A stretch of DNA of 64,000 nucleotides from Tribonema minus (taxonomy: Eukaryota > Sar > Xanthophyceae > Tribonematales > Tribonemataceae), in NCBI GenBank assembly GCA_017506865.1, contig JAFCMP010000521.1, forward strand, positions 310,001-374,000. The letters are read 5' to 3'. Both the position numbers and the translations under genes were made by a program. The notes below the pieces were generated by a model, which ran no database searches, was not told the DNA's origin, and was given only the letters and a program-made list of their open reading frames with translations. This document shows, piece by piece, positions 47,601 to 59,718 of the stretch. The stretch's first letter is position 1. Every line of letters begins with the position of its first letter.

Positions 47601-50600
47601 CCTGAACACCTCTTTCAACATGTTGCGCTGCTTTCCCTCTACCATCTGCAAAACTGCTACAGGTCCTCTTTCCTCGTCTCGGTCGCACCACCTTGACTTG
47701 CGGGCTCCTCACACCCTCCAGCGCCAAGGACTTCAACTTCAATGCCACGTATAACAACATCTTCAACTGACGACGCATGCACTTTTTCCCGCTTCTTGGC
47801 CTCCTTGCCCTCCCCTGCCACTTCGCCTCCTCGCACCCTCCAGCGCCAACCACTTCAACTTGAAAAATAAAATATTTGACTGTGTACGCACCTTGATCGT
47901 GCGCACTTTCTCCCGCTTCTTGGCCTCCTTAGCCTCCCTGGCCTCCTTCGCCTCTGCACTGGGGCTCCGCACGCCCTCTAGCGCGAACGCCAGCACTGCC
48001 CCCCCCGCCGCCCCCCCCACCCCCCGCGTCATCGCTCCGCCGCTTTCGACCCCCGCCAGAGGGGAACTGGGGGGGAGGGGGGCGGCGGCGGCGGCGGCGG
48101 GGGCGGGGACGGTGGCCAGCGCTGCCGAGGGGGTGCTCGCTGCGTTCTCCCCCTGTTCATGAAGCAGGAGAGTGGCGCGTGCAGGCAGGAAGGTTACATC
48201 GAAACATGCACAGGACTTGACTGCGCTGGACGGAGGTGTTGCGCTGCCGCCGCTGCCTCACGGGCAATGGAGACACCGTGCGTCCTGAGAATGCAGGCAC
48301 ACTTGATTTGGAGTGGGCTGAGTCGAAGTTGAGAAACCGCAACGATGTTGGCCCGACTCTCACGTTCAGTAAAACTCTGTCTGTTCCACCCTCTAGGCAA
48401 AACCGTCATGTCTGCGCCTGTGCTGACCGACAACTGCGTTATTCTAATCGACTTGTGTTCTATGCCAATGCTGGCGCTTGTGCACCTGACAACCTCAGAG
48501 AGACCACTGCACTGGTCACGCTGTCCTTGGCGAGGTTGCTGCCGCTGTGGAGCGTCACCCGTGCCGCAACGTTCAGTTGCCAACAGATCCACCACATCAG
48601 CACCCGACATCCATTCACCACAGACACAGGGCACCACAATCATGTCCGCTGGGTCATCTCCTGCGCCGTCACTTGACCACAAACACAGCGCACCAAAGAC
48701 TCCGCGTCTCCACTTCAACAGTCACTTCACCTTCTGCGCCGTCGCGCTGCCGTCCCCATCACCCTCAGCAGCGCTCAGCTGTCGTGGAGTGTCACCCACC
48801 GCGCCCGGCTGCCACTGTGCCCCGCCCGTGAGCGCCGCGAAGAGGTTGGTGTTGCTGCGCCGCAGCGGTGACGTAAGTGGCGGGCTGGAGCTGGTAGCGG
48901 CGCCGCTGCCGCCACCGCCGCCGCCGCCGCGCAGCAGATCGAGGCTGCTGTCGGAGCGCTCAAGGCGCTTGAGCATCTCCACCTCCCTCTCCTCCGCCTG
49001 GAGGCGTCACATGACGGCACCAATGTTCAACAGTGCATTTGTGGCATTGCCCAAAGTATGACAACACAGCTACGGATATTTCTGGATGATCTATGTTGAG
49101 CAGCGGGGCAACTGGCGGGCTCGTGGCGGCGCCGCCGCCGCCGCCACCGCGCAGCAGATCAAGGCTGCATGGAATTGTGTGCATGTACTTGAAGTGCGTA
49201 CGTCAATGTACGAGACCACGGTCGGAGCAGCGCCCGCATGGGACAGACGCTCCACGCACCTGTTTGGCAGTGGTGTCCTGCGCGTCCTGCTGTGGCATTG
49301 CAATTTATTGACATGTACAGCAGCAGTCGCAGCAGCAGCGCCTGCACATAGGAGACTTGGCGCACCGTCCTAGCGGAGTCCTGGGCGTCCTGCCGTATGC
49401 TTGGTGTGTTTATGCCTGTACTTCAAGCGCGGTATATGTATATTCTCGTTGAATCCTAGGCGTCCTGCTGTATACTTGGTGTGTATGTATGTACCTGATT
49501 TATTCTCGCTTAAAGCGCGATACTTCAAGCGTGTGCATATATGTACTCGGCGCACCTTTCTGGCGGAGTCCTGGGCGTCCTGCTGTATGCGGCGCGCGCC
49601 AGCGACGAGCGCCACCTCCTGCTGGAACATGCGCACCGCCAGCACCGCGAGTATCGCGACGCGCCACCTGCGCGCGCGCACGAGGGCACGAGCACCCAGG
49701 GTCAGTGCTCAGTTCCTCGCAAGTGCCACAGTGTGCGCTGCCGCACATGCGCACGACCACGTCATTGCAGTACCGTACGCAAACTCTCAGGACAAATCAT
49801 CTCGCGCCGCTGCTGCGCGGCCCGCTATGGCTCCGCCACAGTCGCACTCTCCCCTACATGCACACCCCAAGCGCAGTCCTTTCAGTTCGGAGGCGGCAGC
49901 ACTCACTTTCTGCGCAGCCCCCGCCGCCGCGACGCGTCGTCGCGCCCCACCGCGGCGGCGCGCCACAGCGCCGCGAGGCGCCGCCGCGTGAGCGTGCGCA
50001 GCGCGCGCCGCCGCCCGCGCGCCGCCGCCAGCAGGCAGATGAGCGCTGTGCGCGCGCGCGCCGCGGCGAGGCCTGTGCGCGCGAGCGACTTCACATGTTG
50101 AGTCGTGCTTCGATTTGAAACTCAGGAGTGAAGGGCTTTCCTGCTAGTTTAAGTAGAGCTCAGTATCTTTTGCAGATTTCTCCTGGAAGCACTGGTTGAA
50201 ACCAGGCATTTCTTGGGTGCATCTTTGCAGCGAGGCCTGCGCGCGTGAGCGACTTCACGCGTTGAGTCGCACTTCAAGTGGAAGTATGCGTCGACAGCAG
50301 CTCTATTGTTGGGTGTTTCGGCGGCTGTGATGTGCTGAAGCAAGCCGTGCCACGTCCGTTTCATAGGCGGAATGATTACGCAGTCAGAGTCGCAGTGTCC
50401 TGCGGTGCTGAGAAGCCCTGTGAGCGCTGCCCCACCCCGACCGTCAATGATGCGCTGACACAATGTAGCATTGCGTGTCACGTACCCGGGTGTAGCCTCT
50501 TCTACAGAAACAGACAGCGAAGCCCTGCGCGGAGCGCCACCCCCTCCCTCCGACACCAATGTACTCACCGAGATGCAGGGGTCCTCCTCAGCCCTGGGAG

Positions 50601-53600
50601 GTACTTAGGGTTAGGGTTACGCCCTTCCGTCACCGCTCACCGCGAGTGTAGCCTACAGTAGCCTCCTGTGTCGCAAGACAGTCCTGCGCGATTCGCCACA
50701 CCCTAAACCGACAGCAGTTCACTCACCCAGTCGCAGGGTCCTCCACACGGCCCACCGCGACACGCCCGCGAGCGCGTGCGCGCGCTGCGCAGGCCCCGCT
50801 GCCGTCAGCCTGCGATGCGCAGCGGACGCGGGCGCGGTGGCGTCGGCAGCAGTATGCGCTCGTGCAGTGCAGAGACGCGGACGTACTGCAAGCGCAGGTG
50901 ACTGTTCGGGTTACGGTGGTTTAGGTTAGGGCAAGGGGCGGGGTTAGGGTTAGGCCCGCCGCGGCGGGGGGGGGGGGGGGGAGGGGGGGGTCAAGAGCCA
51001 TATTTGCCAAGGCAAGCGTGCTGCTCCTGCCCAGCTGTGGCCATCTAACAGCGGCCGGGGGGAGCGAGCACCTGCGCCACTGGGGTCGGGTTTGGGGCAG
51101 GGTTTCTACTCCGTGCTGCCTTTCAGGTTGTGTCAGACTTTCTGGTGGTGCAAAAAGGCACATCTGCTCATCAGTGCTAGTGTATGGCGCGGTGCGTCGC
51201 CGCATGCGCTGATGCGGTTGAGGTTGAGGTGGGCGTGCAGAGCGTTGCTGCGTCATAGGATGACACTCAGCAGCAGAGAGTGCTGCCGCACCTGCAATGC
51301 CACGCGCGCAGGAGAGAAGTTAACCGCTATGTATATGTGCCATGTACTCGCCCGACCACCTAGGGAAATGAGATCTCATGTGCACGCTCACCCACACCAG
51401 TAAGACAGAAACTACTGCCACACTTGGTATGTAACACGTATGCGCCCAACCAGCCTAAAAAAGATGTTCATGGCGCATGGTCACCTGAGTAGGCGCAGCA
51501 GCGGAGCGCTGCCGCCTTGTATGAAGAGCCATACTTCGAAATACACTACAAACACACATCTAATGAAGATGAAACAGTTGTGAGTGGGTGTGCACACCTG
51601 AGCAGGCGCAGCCGGAGCGCTGCCGCCCCGTACCAAGAGCCATACTTTCAAGTACTTCAAGAAGTATGCATCAAGTACGTACCCAACCAACATGAAGGTG
51701 TTCATGCGCATTGTTACCTGAGCAGGCGCAGCAGCGGAGCGCTGCTGCCCCTTATGAAGAGCCATACTTCGAAATACATTACGAATGCATACCTGATGAA
51801 GATGAAACAGTTGTTGGTGAGTGTGTACACCTGAGGAGGCGCAGCAGCGGAGCGCTGGCGCCTCGTCGTATGAAGAGCCGTACTTCGAAATAAATTACGA
51901 ATACATACTCGATGAAGATGAAACATTTTTTTTTGTGGGTGCGGTCACCTGAGGAGGCGCAGCAGCGGAGCGCTGCCGCCCCGTACAAAGAGGCGCGTCT
52001 CGCCCCACGCCACGTCCGCGGGCGGCACGTCCAGCGCCCACAGCACCGCCTGCAAGCAAAAGTGGGCAAGCGGATTGGATTGGTGATTGATTGACAATGG
52101 GCTTCGCAGTACGCAACACAGCACCGCCTGCGGGCGGGCAAGTGGACCGCATCGGTGACCGACGATGGGCTTTGCACTACGCGAAGCGAGTGGGCAAGTG
52201 GATCGGTGCGGCCGCCGATGACTGACGTTGCACTGCACGACAAGCAGTGCCTGTCAGACTGTGCCAGTGCTCAATACGTATGCCTCATGTAACTGCAGCG
52301 CTCAGCCTTGTGGCGCCCAGCGTCCACAGCACCGCCTGCGGGGAGAAGCAGGCAAAAGGACTGAATCGGGCACCGACGATGGGCTTTGCAGTACGCGGCG
52401 CGAGTGGGCAAGCAGATCAAATCAATTGCTGACGACAGATTGTGCAGTGCACGACCAGCTGTGCCTGTGTCGGTGCTGTATACGGTATGCATTCTCATGT
52501 GACCGCAGAGCTCAGCCTTCCAGCGTCAAAAGTATCCAAGCCGATCGAGTCAACTGTATTGGAACTCGCGCTGCTCATACAGAAGTCAAGCATAGCAGAA
52601 GGAAGCCCCATCAAGTTGCGTAACGCGCCGCAGCCGCTGTGCGTGCTCAAAGACCGCGGACGGCACAGCGTGCTTCCAGCACCGTAGGAGGCACTTGCGC
52701 AGAGTACAAAGTTTTGCAAAGGGATGACAGTACCTGAAGCGGCTATGCAACCGAGCTGCCGCTTGCCGCGCGGTGACTTTATTCTGAAGAGGCGGTGGAG
52801 GTGCTATCAAGCGAGACATATGGAGCGCGCGCACCGGCAAGGCACTGCAGAGCATACTCGTATAGAGTACAAAGGTTCCGCAACAGGACACTGGCACCCG
52901 CAGTAGTTGCGCACATGACCTCCTGGAGTTGCTTCATGCTCGAAATAAAGCAAGGCCTGCGGCATCAGGCGCGGCGTGCACAGCGCGCACGGCGGCAGCC
53001 GCGGCCGGCACAGTGCCGCAGAGTGCGCTTGCGTACAGCACAAAGGTTCTGCTATGCCACACCGACACCTGAGGAAGTAGTGCGTTATAGATTGTAGACG
53101 TACTTCAAGTTTGAAGTACGCTCATAGTTTGGTCATACCTGCACCATGAGACACGGCGTGCGCAGCGCGCGCAGCCGCCGCGCCCACGGCGGCAGCCGTG
53201 ACTGTGCTGTAGAGTGCGCTTGCGTACAGTACAGTGTTTCTGCAATGCGGCACCGACGCCTGAGGATGTAGTGCACTGTAAGGTGTTCCGTCATACCTGA
53301 ACCATGAGGCGCGGCGTGCGCAGCGCGCGCAGCCGCCGCGCCCACGGCGGCAGCCTCGGCCGGTACAGCGCATCCAGCTCAGCGTACGCAACGTGCGTCG
53401 CCGCGCCGACGTGCATCGTCTGGCACAGCGGTATGAGGTCGAGCCCCCTGCGCGGCCAGGCGGGCGCGGGGGGGGGGGGGGGGGGGGGGGGGCGGTGGCG
53501 TTGGGGTGAGGGCTAGGTCTAGGATTCGGCTAGGTGCGTGTGGCTGAGGTTTGAAGTGAAGGCCACACCATGTGCGTGGTGGCAGTGACGCGCCCTCTGC

Positions 53601-54953
53601 AACATCAGTTCGGCGGCAGCAGGCATAGTTGCGGTAGGGGCGCAGGGGGGAGGAGTCGGTCTAAGGGGATGTGGCTAGGGCGCGTGGCTCAGAGTTAGAG
53701 TATTACCGTTGAAAGTCAGTGCGACACGCGCAGTCATGCACGTCAACGTCTCTGTTGGCGCCGAGGCGGTCGGCCAAAGCACGGTCGGCAGCGAGGCATT
53801 TGAAGTACAATCAACAATCAGCCTCACCCGTGTGGATGCATCGACCAGAATGCATTGACGTCAGAGCCCCGCGCACCTGATCTGGTCGACGACGCAGCGG
53901 TGGTCGAACACGCCGAAGCTGAGGTTGCGGTTCGGCGCCACGCACAGCGCAAACGTCACGGCGCCAGGGCGCAGCTGCGCGAGGAGCGCCGTCACGACGC
54001 GCTGGCACGCCGCCGCCGTGCCGCCGTCGTCCGGCTGCAGGCCGCCGCCCTGTGCGGTCGCGTGCGTGCGCAAGCGGCAGCGGCGCCGCGGGGAGGGGGG
54101 GGGGGGGGGGGGGTTGAGCGCTGCTGCACACGCGTGTGCTGCGTCCGTAAATTTTGTGTCTGCGCTTTTGGGCGACATGCGTGCTGAAGTGCTGCAGTGT
54201 TTCTTAATCAACATGCGCAACTGACCGGGTGCGCATTGTAGCGTTGTCGCTCGCATCCCGCAATGCACATCGTGCTGCACTTCAGGCGCCTCTTCCTACC
54301 CCGAGTTGCGCGCCATTCCGCGGCTGCTCTGCGTCAGCCGGGGGCGAGCGCTGCCTCCCCCCCCCCCCCCGACGCTGCTGCTCCATCACCGCGCAAACCT
54401 CAACAATCACTCTCACTCAACCCACGCGCAGACCAGGGCACGACTCGAACCGCAGCGCGCCCCGCGCGCACACCTGCAGTAGGAGCATTGCTGCTGCTCC
54501 ACCATCAGCACCCTGCCTGAGCTAAATTCCTTCCACGCAGCAGACACCCCTGATGGCAATCTAGAGCACGGCCTGTCCCCACAAGCACGCCTGCAGGGTG
54601 AGCGCTGCTGCTCCATTCTTACCGTGATGCTATCCCTGACGCTCTCTCACGCGACAGACATGCCGGCGCGACCGCGATGCGGAGCGTGGCGTGCCCCGCA
54701 CGCAGACCCCCAGGTCACGCGCTCTGCTGCTCCACTATCACCCTAATACTGCCTGCTGCAAATGCTGTGGGGAACGGTGGTGGCAGCCGTGGTCACCCCA
54801 CAGCTGGCCCTTCAGGGGAGGACCAAAACCCCACATTTTGCCCCTCTCTCCCTACTCCCCTTACGCCCTCTGCATACAGCCCCGACCAAACACCCCCCGC
54901 GCCACCCGCCTGCCCCCCCCCGCACCTGCAGCACGTAGCTCTCCTCCTCCTCC

Positions 54954-54997
<44 letters not shown>

Positions 54998-55967
54998 GTC
55001 GCCGCCGCCGCCGCCGTCGCGCCGCAGCACGCCCGCGCGCGAGCTGCCCTGCAGCAGCTCCGCGACCTCGCGCGGCGCGCGGCCGTCGCTGCGCCAGCGC
55101 GCCTGAGCGTTGGCGTCGCGCAGGCCGCGCGCGTCGTACTCCACGACGCCCGCGTAGTGGCGCACGGCGAAGCGCGCCGCCGCACCCGGCGCCGACGGGT
55201 GCTCGCACTCCGGCAGGTACAGCGTTTCCGTGCGGTGCGCCTAGGGGGTGTATGTGTGTGGGGGGGGGGGGGCGAGGGGAGGGCGGGGTGGCGGGGGGTA
55301 GTTGATGGTGAGTGCTGCGCGCGTGTTGCTGTGCGCTGCTGTGCCTTGCTGCGCGGCTGCGTGCAGTGTGCGAGCGCTCGAGGGAGCAACGTGAATGTTG
55401 GGTGGGTGTTGAGTGGTGGGCGCAGGGGGTGCTTGCACTTCGGCAGGTACCGCGTCTCCGTGCAGTGCGCCTGCGGCGGCGGCGGGGTTTGAGACGTCAA
55501 GGGAGATAGAATCATAAACACGTTGCGCGGGGGGCAGCAATAGTTGCATCGAGCTGGTGAGCATGTACGAGGCTTTGCACGATCGACGCAGGGGAGCCGT
55601 GCAGCCGCCGTAATCGAGCGCGCTGCGCGACAGAGGAGTGCCGGCCTGCTGTTGCGCGTGCCATGGTGTGCGCAGGCAATACGTGAGCGAAATCCGTAAG
55701 CACAAAGCTCGTGATGCATCCTGCGCAGCGACTGAGCACTGCACCCATGTAGGTAGGTATGCCTGGCGGCGCGGCCAGGGTCAGACTCGGGCGACGCATC
55801 AGCACTTCGTTTACTCTCGCTGCACCATGAGCTCGCCGGCTACAAGTGCGTTCTTGCCACCATGCTTATGCCCACTGTGCTCTACTGCCTCACCCTGTAG
55901 AGGGCCGCTGCAAAAGCGGCGCCAGAATCCTCGCCGGCATCGCCGCCGCTGCTGCCGCCGCCGCTGC

Positions 55968-55999
<32 letters not shown>

Positions 56000-58900
56000 C
56001 CCGACCCACTGCTGCGTGCCTCCAGCAGCGACATGACGCCGTCCGGGGACCCCTCCAGGATGCGGAGCACTGCCGCGGAGGAGTGGACCCCCCCCACGCC
56101 CCCCCCCGGGGTGCCAGGGGGGTCGAGGAGGACCCCCTCCTGGCGCGCCAGCGCGCGCGCGTCGCGCAGCAGCAGGTCGCTCATGGCTGCCTTCAGCCGC
56201 TCGCACGCCGCGTTGCGCAGCAGCTGCGGGAGGCCGGCGGCGGCGGCGGCGCCGGCGGCAGCGGCGCCCGGCGTCGCGTGCGGCCTCTCGAACCCGGGGA
56301 ACTCCATCACGCCGATGGTCTGGGGGAGCGCGGCCGAGGCGGCGGCGGCGGTGGCGGCGGGGTTGTCGGCTGCGACGGCAGCGCTCAGCACGGCGTTGCA
56401 ACGGCTCAGCAGCCACGAGACGACGCGCGCGTACGCGACCGTGGCGATGCAGTCGCGCATGCTGCGGAGGGGGGGGGCGGGGGAGGGGGCAGGGCGGAGC
56501 GATGTCAGTCCTTGCTGTCAACAGAGCGCTGCTGTGGCAAACTGAAGCGTGACAGCCAGTTCATGGCGCGTGCTTCTTCCGCTGGTGTGACATAGAGGTT
56601 CTGCTGCAAATGCGCACTCCGCGTGGTACAGGAGCGATGCGGTGTTACAACGGCTCCGCAGCCCTGCTCCGGCGCGTGTGCGCAGGGGAGCTAGCGACGC
56701 GACCACGCTAGCTGCTGTGGGCACAGGCGAGCGTGTACGGTCAAGTACCGCTCGAGGTTCTAGTCAGCAGATGTCAGGGCCTGCCTCCAACAAGTACACT
56801 GCGCCATTCAGCAAGCACGATGACGAGGTGTGTCCGCTGCAACCGCTGAGCAGCGGTGTCACCGCTCGCGTGCGTGCAGCAGCGGCAACGTGGGAATCCA
56901 CGCTGCGCAACATCATAACCCTGCTCAGGGAGCCTCACTTCTCTGCGGCCGCCACGCCCTGCGCGCCGCCGCTGCCGCCGCAGCGCACCATCACCCTCTC
57001 CAGGTCGCCGGCCTTGACCCCCATAAGCAGCGCCGCCAGGTCCAGTGGCCCCCTGTTTGCCACCGCCGCGCACGCGCTCTCCCTGCTGCTGCGCCGCCCC
57101 ATGAGCCCGCCGAAGCTGAATTTGCGCGACGACGGCGAGAGCTGTTCGGGCGGCGCTGCGGCCGCTGCCGCCGCTGCCGCCGACACGTCGCCGCTGCTGC
57201 CGCCGCTGGCGCTGCCGCCGCTGCCCTTCCGCCCGCCCGCACGCATGCTGCCGCCGAGGAAGCTCATGCGGCGCGCCGGCGAGGTTACCGGGGACGTGGC
57301 GGCGGCGCCGGCGCTGTCCGCTGCTGCTGCGTCGGAGGCGGTGTCGCCGCTGCCGCTGCTGCTGCGCTTGCGCCCACTGCTGCTGGCGCCGCGCATGCTG
57401 CTGCTGAAGAAGTGCCGCGCCGGGGAGCTGGACGGCGAAGGCGCCGGGTCAGCGGCTGCTGCTGCGTACAAGCCGGGAGCATGGACGCGATTTGCAACAT
57501 ACATGAGCTCCATGGGAGTCGGCAATTGACCGCTGATAACAACTCTTAGCCCCGCCGTAGTTCAAGGATGAATTGGAACCACAAACGATGATGATCGCTC
57601 CAGAGGAAGTAGCAACACTTCTTGAACGTTGCAGCTGTGTGCATGTATGTACGTGTACTGCGCGGGGGCGCCGCGTCACCTACGAGCCTGATTTCTCACT
57701 GGCGATCACATGCACGCACGCTGGAGCACTTCAAGTGATCCATGTAGCAGAGGCAAAGCGGTCAGCGCCGCTCATTACACTTGCCGCCAAAAGACGACCA
57801 AGCACTTGCGGTCAGGAGATGACAAAAATCACGGTACGGGCATGCGCGCGCATTGGAGCGCACTGCGGTGCGCACGCGCAGACATCACATTGAGCACCGC
57901 ATCTCACACATCTGCATGCACCGGCTGCGCCGCTCGTGGCGGATAACGGGGCGTGGCAAGCGCCGCGTTATTCGCCCGCAGGCGGCGGTACGGCTGTCTG
58001 GCGGTTACACACTTGAAGTACAATATTGAAGTACACGGTTGAAGGGGCCGACGCTGTACAGTACCTGGCGCGCCGCTGGCGGAGGTGCCGCTGTCGCGCC
58101 GCGCGGTGAACGTCACATTGCCCAGGTGCAGGCATGCGGCGACCACCTTAAACAGCGAGCGCTGCTGCACGGCATCCACGCCAATCGCGGCGAGCGCCGC
58201 GCCAAGGGCGGCGTAGTTGGCGGCGTCGTCAACCTGGGGGCAGCGCTCAGTCCACAGAGCAGTCCAATTGAGTGCAGATCAACTTAAAGAACGAGTCAGC
58301 TGCTGATTTAGCTGGTGACAGTGAACGCAAGGGTGCGCTGAGGCTTATGTTTCGCAATGCATGCTACTGCAGGGCTATGCGCGGAGGGGAGCAGCAGGTA
58401 GTGGATTCTGATTTTTCAACACTGAGCGCTGCTGCTGCGCATCGACGCTGTCCGGCCGCAGCGTCGCGTGCACAGCGTCGTCTGCGCGCACCATAGAACG
58501 GAGAACGCACACGCGTCCGTAGCAGTCTGTAAACCAGCGCAGGCCAAAGCATTCACGATCGTGCTAATGCGCTGCTGAAGCGCACATGCCGCATTTCTTA
58601 GTGCGAGCGGTGCAGCTCGCGACAGCCAATGACGTGTGCGAGTTGAGCGCCGCTTCTTGGTGGCAGCAGCCGGCTGTCACCTTGCAAACAGCAAAGTACA
58701 ACGCCCCCAGGGTCGTGGATGGGCCAAGTGCTCCTGCTACAGCGCCTCACACAAGCAGCCATCAACTCCACACTTGACTGTAGCGCACGACACAACTGAT
58801 ACTATCACGCTCGATACATCAGGGCACGGTGCTTCAGGGCACAGCGCATCAGGACACAGTTCATTGGGGGTACAACGCATCAGTGCACAGTACAGTCAGA

Positions 58901-59687
58901 GCGCCCCCCGCTGACCTCGTCCAGCGCGCCGACGCTCGTCCGCCGCAGGTACGCGTAGTAGTCCAGAGGCAGCACGGTGATGGCCTTGCGCAGCTCGCGG
59001 TCCGCGCCCGCCAGCAGCGCGTACAGGACGTTGAAGTTGCGCGCGCCGTCGCGCACCGCTGTCAGCCGCGCAAACTCCGGCAGGAACACCTCTACGGTGG
59101 CGCCGGTCAGCACGTGCCTGCCGTCGCCGCCGCCGCCGCCGCCGCCACCGCCGCCGCTGCCGCCGCCGCCGCCGCTGCCGCTGCTGCCGCCGCGCCCCGC
59201 ATCACTGTAGCTGAGCCGTGTCAGGCGCCCGTAACGGCTGCTGGCGTGGTTGCAGGGCTCCGCCGCGCCGAGGAACATGTGAAGTACGGTATCGACCGCC
59301 GCCAGGCAGGCGCTCACGGCCGCGGGGGGCACGGCGACCGTGCCACGCCGCAGCTGACTGGACGGCGGCGGCGCCGCTGCCGCTGCCGCTGCCGCCGCCG
59401 CCGCCGCGGCGCCCGCGCGCGGCAGCGCTCTCCCCGCGTCCGACCGCCCCCCCCCGAACGGGAGCGCTGCGCCGAGGAGGTGCGCGTCCACGCCCGCCGT
59501 GCCGCGCCACCCCAGGTACGCGACGACCTTGGACGCCGCGTCGGAGACGCCGCTGCCGCTGACGCCCGTCACGACCACCCACCGCGACCGCGCCTCCGAC
59601 GCCCAGAGACTTGGCACCTTCAGGCGCAGGTACTCCTCCTCCGCCAGCGCGTACGGGTGCGGCGGCGCGCCGGGCGCTCTGCGCGCC

Positions 59688-59718
<31 letters not shown>

